Shown here piece after piece: positions 32,893 to 42,619 of a DNA stretch of 50,860 nucleotides (the stretch's first letter is position 1; every line of letters begins with the position of its first letter). The stretch is from Opitutales bacterium (GTDB taxonomy: Bacteria; Verrucomicrobiota; Verrucomicrobiia; Opitutales; JAFGAQ01): the NCBI GenBank assembly GCA_022361075.1, contig JAKSBQ010000152.1, positions 1 through 50,860 on the forward strand, read 5' to 3'. Under the pieces are notes generated by a model, which worked only from the letters and a program-made list of their open reading frames with translations, had not been told where the DNA came from and did not search any database. The translations under genes were made by a program, and so were the position numbers.

Positions 32893-34308
32893 TCATGGAC
32901 CGGGCGTGACTGGAATCCACTTCTTTAACCTTTCGATGAGAGGACGATGTTTCGGATCCTCAATTAGGTTGGTAAACTCGTTAGGGTCTGATCGATGATC
33001 ATACAGTTCTTCGCTGCCATCTTCGTAATGAATGTAATTCCAGTGTTGGTAGTGTATGGAATGGCTTCCTTTAGGGTAGGTTACGACTGCTGCATGAGGC
33101 CAAACTGCTTCTTCATCGAGGAGCAGCTTTTTGAAAGAGTTCCCTTCAAGGTGCTGCATTGGTTTTTCTCCGACGAGTTCCACAAGAGTTGGGAAAATAT
33201 CAAGATAAGAAACCGAAGCTTGGGATAACCGACCGTCAGTGACTGAAGGGACTTTGACCATCATCGGTGCATTGGTTGCCTGGTGCCAATTGGAGTACTT
33301 CTCCCAACGATCTTTGTGACCGAGTTGCCATCCGTGGTCTGACCAAAAGACCACGACCGTGTTGTCGGCGTATTTGCTGCTCTTGAGGGCCTCAAGCACA
33401 TGCCCCACGCAGTCGTCTGCGAAGGTGATGGATGCCAGATAGGCTTGAATTGCTTTTTGCCATTCGCCTTTTGCCTGCATGAGCTTGACCATTGGTGTCG
33501 AGAAGTTTGCATGATTTTGTGGTGCGATGTCGTCGAAATCGTCCTCAGGGACGTAAGGCACCATCACTTTGTCGAGTGGGTATTTCTCAAGGTAACCCTG
33601 GGGTACGATCAACGGTGCGTGAGGACGGAAAATTCCACACGCGAGAATGAATGGTTTGTCGTGATCCTGTGCGAGATAGTCCGCGCAGTATTCCGCCGTT
33701 TTCCAGTCACCGGTTTCTTCTTTGGGAACATCTACATCGCCCCACACGCCAAATTTTCCGAGATAGCCTTCGATTTCGCCACCATGCCAGAGTGCGAGGT
33801 CGTTTTCTCCAAGGAAATTGCTGTGGCCTGGAGTCCCGACTGTTCCGACTTTTTGTTCATCCCACGAAACAGGGTCGGATTCAGGGTCTGGTTGTTCTTC
33901 GGTGCCACGCTGTTTGTGAAAGATTTTCCCAGCCGCTGCCGTTTTATAGCCAAGAGTGCGTAAATATTGTGGGAGCGTTTGGCGGGTAGCACCACCGGGC
34001 TTATCTCGGAAGTTTCCCGCGTTTTGGTACTGCCCGGTTGTTTCCGGGCGCTGACCCGTCATCAGGGCAGTCCGGGAAGGATTACAGGCTGGCGTGACAC
34101 AGTGTGCGTTCGCAAACATGACAGACTCGGAAGCCAGCGCGTCCATGTTCGGTGTGTCGGCCAGGCCGCCTACGGGACCGATCCAGTTGTTCAGATCGTC
34201 GATCGCGATCATCAGGATATTGGGACGGTCTTTTCCGGCAAAAAGCGATCCGCTTGTGATTAATGCGGCCACTAGAAATGTCGTAAGTTTGGGGGTGAAT
34301 TTCATCAT
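32893..34308 (-). CDS. Secreted S1-family sulfatase (iduronate-2-sulfatase-like)
   Basis: 471 residues with a signal peptide (to about 24). Formylglycine motif: Cys75 in CNPSRTALMTGQRPETTG; metal aspartates in 'MIAIDDLNNW' and 'VFWSDHGWQLGHKD'. 'PNMDALASESVMFANAHC' and the C-terminal 'DHRSDPNEFTNLIEDP' are standard for the group. It desulfates an extracellular substrate. It lies 32 bases downstream of another sulfatase and is probably in one transcript with it. The two differ clearly in sequence, so they likely attack different sulfate positions (inference). Confidence 0.93.
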   Translation of the reverse strand: MMKFTPKLTTFLVAALITSGSLFAGKDRPNILMIAIDDLNNWIGPVGGLADTPNMDALASESVMFANAHCVTPACNPSRTALMTGQRPETTGQYQNAGNFRDKPGGATRQTLPQYLRTLGYKTAAAGKIFHKQRGTEEQPDPESDPVSWDEQKVGTVGTPGHSNFLGENDLALWHGGEIEGYLGKFGVWGDVDVPKEETGDWKTAEYCADYLAQDHDKPFILACGIFRPHAPLIVPQGYLEKYPLDKVMVPYVPEDDFDDIAPQNHANFSTPMVKLMQAKGEWQKAIQAYLASITFADDCVGHVLEALKSSKYADNTVVVFWSDHGWQLGHKDRWEKYSNWHQATNAPMMVKVPSVTDGRLSQASVSYLDIFPTLVELVGEKPMQHLEGNSFKKLLLDEEAVWPHAAVVTYPKGSHSIHYQHWNYIHYEDGSEELYDHRSDPNEFTNLIEDPKHRPLIERLKKWIPVTPGP

Positions 34309-34340
34309 TTTTAGTAGGGTTTTCTAGAATTAAAGATGCT

Positions 34341-35816
34341 TCAGGAGGTTGTTTTTTGTCCAAACCACTTTCCTTTGGGCCTCATCACTTTATCAAAATC
34401 GTGGGGGACTTCAAGTCGGCCGCCCGTCGTGGGTGCCCAGTCTTTCGGGATGTGTTTTTTAAGCTCCTCTTTGATGGAGTCAAATGCGGGGTCATTGGCG
34501 AGATTTCGTAATTCCATCGGGTCGTCCGCGTAACGGTAAAGCTCTTCCGTTTCATCCGGGTAGCGGATGTAACGGTATTCCTCATTGCGTACGGAGGAAT
34601 ACTCGATGCCGTAGCTTGTAAACGATGGGCGATTCCATTCCGCGTCGGGGTTTTCAAGCAGCGGAACCATGCTGTCACCATCCATTGGCTGACCGTTCGT
34701 TTCCAATCCGCAGTAATCTGCCAGAGTTGGGAAAAGGTCGGTGAGACTGACGGTTGCTTCGGACACCGCCGGAGTGCCGTCGGGGGTGCGGATGATGAGC
34801 GAGATATTTGCTGAAAGGTCCCAAAGAGTTGCTTTGCCCCAGCGGTTTTTCTCGGTTGTGTGAAAACCGTTGTCGGAAAAGAAAATGATGATGGTATTGT
34901 CCGCGTAAGGACTGTTTTCAAGTGTTTCGATGACTCGCCCTACGTTCCAATCGGCAAAGCTTGTGTTGGCGGCGTAGGCGTAGAGGAATTTTTTCATGAT
35001 CTCATCCGTTGCCATTCCTTCCTTAACGTAGTGGTCAAATTGTTGATTGGTCAGCAGTTTGCCCAACTCAGGAACGTCATCCATATCACCTTCGACCCGA
35101 CCGACTGGGTAATCAAAGTCTGACTCGTTGTAGATGTCGAAGAAGCGTTTGGGGGCAGTGTAAGGGGAGTGCGGTCGCCAGAGGCCGTAATAGAGAAAAA
35201 ATGGTTTGTTGTGGTCTTTTTGGAGAAATTCGATGGCACCGTTTGCGTTTTTGACGTCCGGGAAGTCCGTGTCGGGATCTTCCCACGCTTCGATGGAGCG
35301 AAATCTAGAGCCGTAGTGGTCTTTTTCGTCTTTGGCAAACGGCCCAAATCCTCCCTTGTAAACGGGAAAGTTATCCCACATGTCAGCCTCACGTTCCTTT
35401 GCGAGCGGGTTGTGCAGGATTTTCCCGGCACCCCAGGTGACGTAACCGTTGTCTCCAAACATTTCAGGGATATTTCGGATGTTTTGCAAAAGCTCGGACC
35501 GGTTCCAGCCGTCACTGCCATTCATGTAAGCACCAGTGGTGTGGGCGTGGAGTCCGCTGAAGAAAGAGGAACGTGACGGGTTACAGACGGGTGTGCTGCA
35601 TGCTCCATTGATGAAATAGATGCCGCTCTGCTTCAGTTTGTCGATGTGTGGTGTTTTAATGTAGGGGAATTTTCCCTTTGCGACGAAGGGGTGAAGATCG
35701 TCGACACAAATCATGAGCACGTTAGGTGGCTGATCGGATCTAGTGGGTTTCGCGTACAATTGCACGAATCCTAGCGCTGAAAAAAGCGTAATAAGTAACG
35801 TTAGGTTTCTTTTCAT
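34341..35816 (-). CDS. Secreted S1-family sulfatase (iduronate-2-sulfatase-like)
   Basis: 491 residues with a signal peptide (to about 22). Formylglycine motif: Cys78 in CNPSRSSFFSGLHAHTTG; metal aspartates in 'MICVDDLHPF' and 'FFSDNGFHTTEKNRWGK'. Complete and standard in length. It is the first gene of a minus-strand transcript divergent from the beta-helix gene at 36042. On the minus strand AACCCCCTTACT precedes ATG with no Shine-Dalgarno. Substrate is unknown. Confidence 0.93.
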   Translation of the reverse strand: MKRNLTLLITLFSALGFVQLYAKPTRSDQPPNVLMICVDDLHPFVAKGKFPYIKTPHIDKLKQSGIYFINGACSTPVCNPSRSSFFSGLHAHTTGAYMNGSDGWNRSELLQNIRNIPEMFGDNGYVTWGAGKILHNPLAKEREADMWDNFPVYKGGFGPFAKDEKDHYGSRFRSIEAWEDPDTDFPDVKNANGAIEFLQKDHNKPFFLYYGLWRPHSPYTAPKRFFDIYNESDFDYPVGRVEGDMDDVPELGKLLTNQQFDHYVKEGMATDEIMKKFLYAYAANTSFADWNVGRVIETLENSPYADNTIIIFFSDNGFHTTEKNRWGKATLWDLSANISLIIRTPDGTPAVSEATVSLTDLFPTLADYCGLETNGQPMDGDSMVPLLENPDAEWNRPSFTSYGIEYSSVRNEEYRYIRYPDETEELYRYADDPMELRNLANDPAFDSIKEELKKHIPKDWAPTTGGRLEVPHDFDKVMRPKGKWFGQKTTS

Positions 35817-36041
35817 AGTAAGGGGGTTGAAATGAATCGCGATAACCGTGTGTTCGGTTCGTTACGAGCTTGTTTGCTAGAATGGACCTTAAAACAAAGA
35901 TCTCAAGCGGCTACAGTCTATAGATGAATGAAATCTCAAAAAGGGATTCGATTCTTAACTGTAAAGAATCGGCTTTCTCTTTATCGGTGAAGAAGATTGG
36001 CTATAGTTACGCCTTACCTGAGAAACTTTATAATCGTTATC

Positions 36042-37511
36042 ATGATGAGAAAAATCCCCCTTTTGACTGCTATTTTAGTGCTGATTAAGTTGAACGTTGC
36101 TGCAGATGTGGTGCTGTATCCGGATCCGGGTGATTTATCAGAGATCGAGGGTATCCGTGAATCAGGTTTGTTCGATGTTACGGTGAACGGTGAAGATGGT
36201 TTTGTTTACCATGGCTCGGAGCCCGAGTTTAACAAGTATGGCTACGCGAAGAAGGGCGGGCATTTTTTCACTTTTGAGCATGACGACTCGAGCACGGTTG
36301 AGTTGTCACTGAAGGTTGACGGAGAAATCGAAAAATTTGAGGTGCTCCCCAAACTTGTGGAAGTTGAGAAAGAAAGTAGCTCGGTATTAAACTATTCAAT
36401 TAAAGGTTATGCGAAGGTGCTGACCAAAGTCTGGATCGCGGGGGAGGAGCAGTGGTTTATCCTTTCAGCGGAGGAAATCGAGCACGAAATTCCGGATTCC
36501 GACGATCCATCAGTGCTCTTCCTTGAAGCAGGAGTTCATCAGTTTGGGCGGACCTGGGACCCCTTTGTCGATGGTGTGAAGACGCTTTACCTGGCTCCCG
36601 GTTCAGTGGTTCAGGCAACTATCCGGAGTGTAGATAAGAAGGGAATTTCATTGATCGGTAAGGGCGTGTTTGCCCAGGCGGTTTGGGAGAATGGTAAGCA
36701 AGTATCACCCCTCAAAGCGGAGTGGATGGCGGACATGATGGGTATGCACTTTCGAGATAGTGAAGATATTGTCGTCGAAGGCATCACCGTGATCAATTGC
36801 CCGAGTTACCAACTGGAATTTGCCGATTGTGAGGAGGTTTACGTCAACAATGTGAAACTACTTGGTTTTGGTGAAAGCAACAACGACGGGATGCACCTCT
36901 ACGGAAGGCATATTTTGGTGGAAAATTCCTTCATTGGTGCGAGTGACGATCGTATTTGCGTTACGGGACTGTTTGACCGTGAGAAGTTTGAAGTGACCCA
37001 AAAATCAGAACTTCAACCGCGACTCGAAGACACTGATGTTCACGACATGCACATCCGAAACATGGTATTTTGGGGGCAGAAAAATGGAGGTGATATCATG
37101 ATCACCTGGAACGGGGGGAAGACCTGCCAAGACATCTTGGTGGAAGATTGTTACAGCCTCGGTTTTACGAACAAGGGTTTCCTTGCAGCGAAGCACGGCG
37201 GGAGCGTGGTCGCGAAGGATATTTTGATTCGAAACATTGAACTTTTCCATCGCAGGTTGGTGAGTCTTGAGGTGAAGGAGGCGAGTTGTTGGGGTGCTGG
37301 AGGTGGAGCGATTCGCGATGTGCTTCTGGAGAATGTGAGTATTCATGCGGAGCCTGGTGAAGTGGATCTGCAGATGCTGGGTCACAGTGAAGAAAGCAAT
37401 ATCAGTGACATCACTTTCGTCAATTTGACGGCGAACGGTCAGCATATTCTTTCGCTTGATGAGACCGCTATCAAAACGAATGAGTTTACTAAGAACATTC
37501 GATTCGAATAG
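36042..37511 (+). CDS. Secreted GH28/GH49-like beta-helix polysaccharide hydrolase
   Basis: 489 residues from the ATG at 36042 (a TTG at 35997 would add an atypical tail). Signal peptide to about 20. An N-terminal beta-sandwich (about 22-150) precedes a right-handed beta-helix, the domain plan of GH49 in clan GH-N. The acid triad of the clan is visible as Asp282 in NNDGMHLYG and Asp302/Asp303 in GASDDRICV; 'AKHGGSVV' may stand for the GHG motif, while the RIK motif is not obvious. It should cut uronic-acid or glucan-type chains by inversion, but the substrate cannot be stated. It leads a three-gene plus-strand operon. Confidence 0.8.
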   Translation: MMRKIPLLTAILVLIKLNVAADVVLYPDPGDLSEIEGIRESGLFDVTVNGEDGFVYHGSEPEFNKYGYAKKGGHFFTFEHDDSSTVELSLKVDGEIEKFEVLPKLVEVEKESSSVLNYSIKGYAKVLTKVWIAGEEQWFILSAEEIEHEIPDSDDPSVLFLEAGVHQFGRTWDPFVDGVKTLYLAPGSVVQATIRSVDKKGISLIGKGVFAQAVWENGKQVSPLKAEWMADMMGMHFRDSEDIVVEGITVINCPSYQLEFADCEEVYVNNVKLLGFGESNNDGMHLYGRHILVENSFIGASDDRICVTGLFDREKFEVTQKSELQPRLEDTDVHDMHIRNMVFWGQKNGGDIMITWNGGKTCQDILVEDCYSLGFTNKGFLAAKHGGSVVAKDILIRNIELFHRRLVSLEVKEASCWGAGGGAIRDVLLENVSIHAEPGEVDLQMLGHSEESNISDITFVNLTANGQHILSLDETAIKTNEFTKNIRFE

Positions 37512-37539
37512 AGTTTAACCCCTAAAATTCCCCCTACTT

Positions 37540-39594
37540 ATGAAAAAAGCAGCCGTACTTTTTATGTTGTTGGCACATTCGTTTGCGAATGGGTCTCCTG
37601 AGCTTGTCATTACCGAAGGCAAGCAGATTCTGATCAATCATGATGGAAAAACTCTGCTAGCGTCACCCTCAGAGGGACTCTGGACAGTGGCACTGGATTG
37701 GAAGAATGATTGGCCTAGTGGAAAGGTTCATGCCGTTCCTTCTAGAGTTGAGGAAGAGAATGGTCACAAGGTTTTTTACGGCGAGCTTGAGTTAGATGGT
37801 GGGAAGTTGTCGTTTCGCGATGTTTACAAGGTCGAAGCAGACGGAGTGAGGGGAAGTCGTCGAGTCGAGTGGCACGGAGAAGAGCCCTTGAATAAAGTGA
37901 CTCTCTCGGTTTGCTTCATCGCGCCGGCAGCAGGCAACGGCCTGGTCGTTCCCGGTGTGATGTATCATGGCAACCCCAATGGAACGAACAGCGGTAGAAC
38001 GGCGACCTATGCAGGTAAAAAAGGTGAATTTCTGATTGTCGAGGAACACCGTTTGTCCATGCCTTACGTGAGTTTGGAATGGGAAGGTGGAGGCGAGTGG
38101 CGAGGTGCGGCCCTGCACAGTTTTCCTTCGCCGGTTGATTTTGGAAATCAGGAGGATCAGTGGTGGACCATCGGAGCTGCGGCGAAGGATGGGTCGACCG
38201 AATTACTGCTTCTCTCAGGACCAGCGGGGATGAATCGGGAGCCTAGCACCGTGAAAGCGCACCAGGGGAAGAAGCTTCCAATGTTGATGAAATATCCTGA
38301 TGCTTACCTTACGCTGAAACCCGGTGCGATCATTGAAAAATCCTTCTTCCTTCAGGTTTATCCAGTGAACCGAAAAGGCAATGGGCTCGAGACACCAACA
38401 TTGGCGTCGATTCAACTGCATAAAGCTCACCAGCTTTTGGATGTTTTTCCGTCCTATGAAAATATCGTCGCTGAGAAATACAAGTATGCTCAGTTACGGT
38501 GGTTGGAAGGTGACGACCACGCGGGTTACAACCAGTTTGAGACTGGTGATCCTTACATTGTCTGGGGTTGGGTTGGCCAAGCGGCCGCTCCAGGTTATGC
38601 CATGCAGCATCTCTGGCAAAACTACGGGGAAGAGGCTGACAAAGCGAAGGTGCAGAAGTCACTGGATTTCCTTTCAGATACCGTGTTCTACGAGGACGGC
38701 TTTTACACCTGGTACAACGTCAACGAAAAGAAGTGGCAGATTCGGATCTGGCGGCCGATGCCGGAGTGGCTCTCACAAGGGCAAGGGATGTGGAATCTTT
38801 CCAATGCAATCCGATCAGGTAGGCAGCGCGGCTACGATGTGACGAAGTGGGAAGGATTTTTGAAGAAAGCTTGTGATTTTTACGCTGATCGCATTTTGAG
38901 CGAGGAATGGAATCCGAAGTCAACCAACGAAGGGTTCTTTATCGCTCCATTGGCAAAGGCTAGTACACTTTTTAACAGCAAAAGATATCTCAAAGCTGCC
39001 CGGCATGCTTCTGATTACTATGCAAAACGTCATCTGAGCATGGACGAGCCCTACTGGGGAGGCACTCTCGATGCAAGTTGTGAAGACAAGGAAGGGGCTT
39101 TCGCGGCGTTCCAGGGATTCATGGCGATGTATGAAACCACTGGGGATGAAAAGTATCTGGATTGGGCAAAACACGCTGGCATGGTTTGTCTGACCTACTT
39201 GCAGGTGTGGGACATCGATATGCCAGCGGGTCGTCTTCGCGATCACCATTACAAATCTCGCGGGTGGACTACTGTGTCGGTGCAAAACCATCATCTGGAC
39301 GTCTACGGTGTGCTGATCGCGCCCGACGTGTATCGCCTCGGAAAATACCTTGAGAACAGCATGCTTAAAGAAACTGCGAAGCTCATGTTCGTGAGTTGTG
39401 GGCAGCTGATGGATCACCGAGGTAGCCAGGGTGAGCAGATTCAGCAGACTTTTTTCGCGCAACATGAAGAAGGTATTCCTGGAGCTCCTGTTTCTTACAG
39501 AGGAGACTATGTCGAAGATTGGACCGTCTTTTGGATTACCGCACACTTTCTCAACGCTGCAGCACAGTTTGAGGAAATGAAAGTGGAGTTTTAG
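37540..39594 (+). CDS. Secreted (alpha/alpha)-barrel glycosidase-like protein
   Basis: 684 residues with a signal peptide (to about 18). Residues about 20-270 are a beta-sandwich; about 290-670 are helical repeats with aromatic, acidic segments ('EGDDHAGYNQFETGDPYIVW', 'FYTWYNVNEKKWQIRIWRP', 'SCEDKEGAFAAFQGFMAMYE') as in six-hairpin glycosidases and polysaccharide lyases. I cannot name the family. It sits between the beta-helix hydrolase (28 bases upstream) and the DUF4380 gene (5 bases downstream), so the three are one operon. TAAAAT, T and CCCCC precede the ATG, which may give a separate short-leader promoter. Confidence 0.68.
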   Translation: MKKAAVLFMLLAHSFANGSPELVITEGKQILINHDGKTLLASPSEGLWTVALDWKNDWPSGKVHAVPSRVEEENGHKVFYGELELDGGKLSFRDVYKVEADGVRGSRRVEWHGEEPLNKVTLSVCFIAPAAGNGLVVPGVMYHGNPNGTNSGRTATYAGKKGEFLIVEEHRLSMPYVSLEWEGGGEWRGAALHSFPSPVDFGNQEDQWWTIGAAAKDGSTELLLLSGPAGMNREPSTVKAHQGKKLPMLMKYPDAYLTLKPGAIIEKSFFLQVYPVNRKGNGLETPTLASIQLHKAHQLLDVFPSYENIVAEKYKYAQLRWLEGDDHAGYNQFETGDPYIVWGWVGQAAAPGYAMQHLWQNYGEEADKAKVQKSLDFLSDTVFYEDGFYTWYNVNEKKWQIRIWRPMPEWLSQGQGMWNLSNAIRSGRQRGYDVTKWEGFLKKACDFYADRILSEEWNPKSTNEGFFIAPLAKASTLFNSKRYLKAARHASDYYAKRHLSMDEPYWGGTLDASCEDKEGAFAAFQGFMAMYETTGDEKYLDWAKHAGMVCLTYLQVWDIDMPAGRLRDHHYKSRGWTTVSVQNHHLDVYGVLIAPDVYRLGKYLENSMLKETAKLMFVSCGQLMDHRGSQGEQIQQTFFAQHEEGIPGAPVSYRGDYVEDWTVFWITAHFLNAAAQFEEMKVEF

Positions 39595-39599
39595 AGATC

Positions 39600-40571
39600 A
39601 TGAAATCATTTGGGATCTGGATCGTTGGGTTTGGCTTGGTTCTCACAGCGGGTTCGTTGTTTGCCAGGACGGAGCGAGTTGAGGCTTACGGATACGAGGA
39701 TTGTATTCGCATCTCAAACGATGAAGTTGAAGTTGTTTTGGATCCCAATGTGGGAGGCCGTGTTCTGGCATACACCAGAAATGGAACGAATGTTCTCTAC
39801 ATCAACAAGGAATTAAACGGGAAGATCTACAGAGGTCCGGACGATTTCTTTGAAGTATGCGCGGGAAGGATCGACATCGGACATGGATTCCCCAGCCGGC
39901 CCGATCTTTGGATTAAAAAGTGGGCTTCCGAAATTACCGGAGAATGGAGTGCTCGGATGACAAGTGAAGTTTGTTCGGTAACGGGTTTTCAATTAGTCAG
40001 AGATTTCACGCTAGTTGAAAAAGGATCACGCCTTGAAGTGACTCAGACGATCACGAATCGGACCGACGAAACGAAAAGAGTTTCTCATTGGGGCCGAACC
40101 TTTGTGACTGGCGGAGGAATTGCCTACGCTCCCATTAATCCAGACTCCCGCTACGACGAAGGATTTGCCACAAACGGTGAAAAGAACGGTTCCATTTTGG
40201 TTCGGCATGAAGATCATCCATCTGTTCGAATTCGGGAGGGTGTTTTGGAGATTTTTAAAAGCCCGCCATTTCACAAATTTTACATGGATGGACATGAGGG
40301 TTGGTTGGCGTATCTGACTCCCGAAAATTTATTGTTTTACAAAACCTACGAGATTTTTCCTGAAGCGATGTACGGAGACCGGATGGCAAGTACGGCTTCG
40401 ATCTGGTATTCGGGTGATCGAGTGTGTGAAATCGAGCCGATGGGTCCTCTGGTTTACTTGGAACCTGAGGAGTCTACCGAGTTTTCGGAACAATGGTATT
40501 TAGTGGATTTTGATTACCCGGAGGATGGCTCTGTTGATCTTGAACAACTCAAGATCATAGTGAGCAAGTAG
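39600..40571 (+). CDS. Secreted DUF4380 (galactose-mutarotase-like) protein
   Basis: 323 residues with a signal peptide (to about 22). The DUF4380 beta-supersandwich is suggested by 'IRISNDEVEVVLDPNVGGRV' near the N-terminus, as in aldose-1-epimerase-like proteins where the family equivalents of 'GGR-L-Y' line the pocket; 'SHWGRTFVTGGG' and 'GHEGWLAYLTPENLLFYKTY' follow. Catalysis is uncertain; a mutarotase-like or sugar-binding role is inferred. It is the last gene of the 36042-40571 operon, five bases after the preceding stop. Confidence 0.78.
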   Translation: MKSFGIWIVGFGLVLTAGSLFARTERVEAYGYEDCIRISNDEVEVVLDPNVGGRVLAYTRNGTNVLYINKELNGKIYRGPDDFFEVCAGRIDIGHGFPSRPDLWIKKWASEITGEWSARMTSEVCSVTGFQLVRDFTLVEKGSRLEVTQTITNRTDETKRVSHWGRTFVTGGGIAYAPINPDSRYDEGFATNGEKNGSILVRHEDHPSVRIREGVLEIFKSPPFHKFYMDGHEGWLAYLTPENLLFYKTYEIFPEAMYGDRMASTASIWYSGDRVCEIEPMGPLVYLEPEESTEFSEQWYLVDFDYPEDGSVDLEQLKIIVSK

Positions 40572-40890
40572 TGGAGTGTTATGATCTATTTTAAGATCTT
40601 TTAAGCTTTGTGTTTTGTTGATCTTAGACGGTCCTGTTTAGACAGGATTTCAAGCTGGTCGTCACAATTTTCAGAGTGAATTAAGTCTTTAGCGTTTTTT
40701 TGTGAAGTCTTTTATTATATTCAAGATGTGGCTAAGCAATACTAAAAAAAGTATACACCATAGACTTAAGAACATCAGGATATCTCCGAGTTGTTTACCT
40801 TAAATCAGGTAATTGATATTAGGAAATGTCATTCAGCTGCGGCTCTGTCTGCTGGCGAGTGAGTATTCTCAACTTTTGATGATCTACAGT
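40572..40890. other. Intergenic region with a short hairpin
   Basis: About 320 bases without a gene. TCCTGT-TTAG-ACAGGA at 40632-40647, followed by TTT, is a short perfect hairpin that may end the upstream operon. The rest is AT-rich and presumably holds the promoter of the chemoreceptor gene; I could not place a convincing -35/-10 pair. Confidence 0.5.
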
Positions 40891-42600
40891 ATGAAAAATT
40901 GGAATAATCTTAAAGTCGGCACCAAATTGTACATTGGTTTTGGGGTGACACTATTACTTCTTTTGGGGATTTGTTTTGGAAGTATCTCCGGATTGAGTGG
41001 TGTTGTTTCAGAAGCAAAAGCGGTGATCAATAGTAATCAGCTGGATAGCATATTAGCTAAAAGAGAAGTAGATCACTTGAATTGGGTGATGAAGCTTCAG
41101 GCTTTTATAGATGATGAGAATGTGACGGAGTTGGATATCCAGACCGACGATCGTAAGTGTGCCCTTGGGAAGTGGCTCTATGGTGAAGGGCGCCATCAAG
41201 CAGAGGAATTTCTTCCAACTTTGGGTCCTATGATTGATCAGTTAGAAGAGCCTCATCAAGCCCTGCACGCAAGTGCTATAAACATTGAAACTTGCTATCA
41301 TCAATATTCAGCTAATGAACTTTCGGATGATCATTCATCTGTTGAGCGCGGAAGGTCGGATGCTTGTAAGCATGTTTACCGGGAAGAGACCATTCCTGCT
41401 CTGAGTCAGATTCGAACATTAATTGATCAAATTCGAACTGAAGTATCTTCAAATGTGATTTCGGATGAACAAATGCTAAAAAATGCAGCAACCACAAAGT
41501 CATCAGTGATTCTTATCGCAGGTCTATGTTTTTTTATAGCAGTTCCGACAAGTGTGCTGATCACCAGAAGTATCACTGGTGTCATCAAGAGACTCCTCCC
41601 TATTGTGCAGTCGATCGCTAAAGGGAACTTGCGGGAAATGGCAAGTATCAAGCGTGAAGACGAAATGGGGATGCTTGCGGCTAGTGTTGATCAAATGGTT
41701 GTGAATTTGAGAGAGATTGTATCGGAGATTCAGGAGAACTCTACGACTTTGTCGTCTTCATCGGAGGAGCTATCTGTTACATCCAGTCAGATGTCCCAGC
41801 AGGCCGAAGAATTGTCGAATAATGTGGCCTCTGCTGCAACAGCTGGTGAGCAGCAGTCTGCGAACATTTCGATTGTTGCTGATTCAACGGAAGAAATGTC
41901 ATCTGGAACCAGCGAAGTTGCCGCAGCCATTGAAGAACTAAATGCCACTATCAATGAAATTGCGAGAAGCTGTAGTAAAGAAGTGGAGTTGACAACGGAT
42001 GCAAGCAGCCAAGCTCAGTCATCTATGGATGTCATCCGTAATCTTGTGAAGTCTGCAGATGATATTGGCAAAATTGTGGATTTGATTAAGGGATTTGCTG
42101 AGCAGTCGAATTTGCTGGCATTAAATGCGACCATTGAAGCTGCAAGTGCAGGTGAAGCAGGAAAAGGATTTGCAGTTGTGGCAAATGAAGTGAAGGAGCT
42201 TGCCCGACAAAGTGCGGATGCTACGGAGCAGATTCGGGATCTTGTCTTAGAAGTTCAGGGAAAAGCCAGTCTTTCAGGTGAATCGATTGAGAGTATCCAC
42301 AAAGTGGTGGATGAGATCAGTCAACTTTCAACCTCGGTATCCGTAGCCGTTGAGCAACAATCTTCGACGGTAAACGAGATATCTAAGAATGTGGCAACCA
42401 TGTCGGGTACGGTTACCGGTATTTCGAAGAATATTCAGGAGTCAGCGACTGTAAGTCGTGGAGTTTCAGAAACGATCATGTCTGTGAAAGAAACCTCCTA
42501 TCAGGTTGCAAGTGCCTCGACGGAGGCGAATAGCAGCAGTGAGGAGCTTTCGCGAATGGCAGAACGTTTAAATGCGTTGGTTAGAAAATTTAGCATTTGA
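40891..42600 (+). CDS. Methyl-accepting chemotaxis protein with CZB zinc-binding motif between its TM helices
   Basis: 569 residues from ATG 40891 (ATG 40879 and TTG 40813 are possible). TM1 is about 13-35; TM2 about 200-225 ('[20 protein letters not shown]'). Between them is a CZB-type pattern: His62 in DHLNWVMKL, Cys90 in [10 protein letters not shown], and His122/His126 in PHQALHASA, the 3-His/1-Cys zinc ligands of chemoreceptor zinc-binding domains. HAMP (about 225-275) and the long signalling coil follow, with the tip '[20 protein letters not shown]' and '[20 protein letters not shown]'. It would signal through CheW/CheA encoded elsewhere. The extracytoplasmic placement of CZB is unusual. 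There are no che genes here. Confidence 0.88.
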   Translation: MKNWNNLKVGTKLYIGFGVTLLLLLGICFGSISGLSGVVSEAKAVINSNQLDSILAKREVDHLNWVMKLQAFIDDENVTELDIQTDDRKCALGKWLYGEGRHQAEEFLPTLGPMIDQLEEPHQALHASAINIETCYHQYSANELSDDHSSVERGRSDACKHVYREETIPALSQIRTLIDQIRTEVSSNVISDEQMLKNAATTKSSVILIAGLCFFIAVPTSVLITRSITGVIKRLLPIVQSIAKGNLREMASIKREDEMGMLAASVDQMVVNLREIVSEIQENSTTLSSSSEELSVTSSQMSQQAEELSNNVASAATAGEQQSANISIVADSTEEMSSGTSEVAAAIEELNATINEIARSCSKEVELTTDASSQAQSSMDVIRNLVKSADDIGKIVDLIKGFAEQSNLLALNATIEAASAGEAGKGFAVVANEVKELARQSADATEQIRDLVLEVQGKASLSGESIESIHKVVDEISQLSTSVSVAVEQQSSTVNEISKNVATMSGTVTGISKNIQESATVSRGVSETIMSVKETSYQVASASTEANSSSEELSRMAERLNALVRKFSI

Positions 42601-42619
42601 GTGTGATTTGCTACAATGG

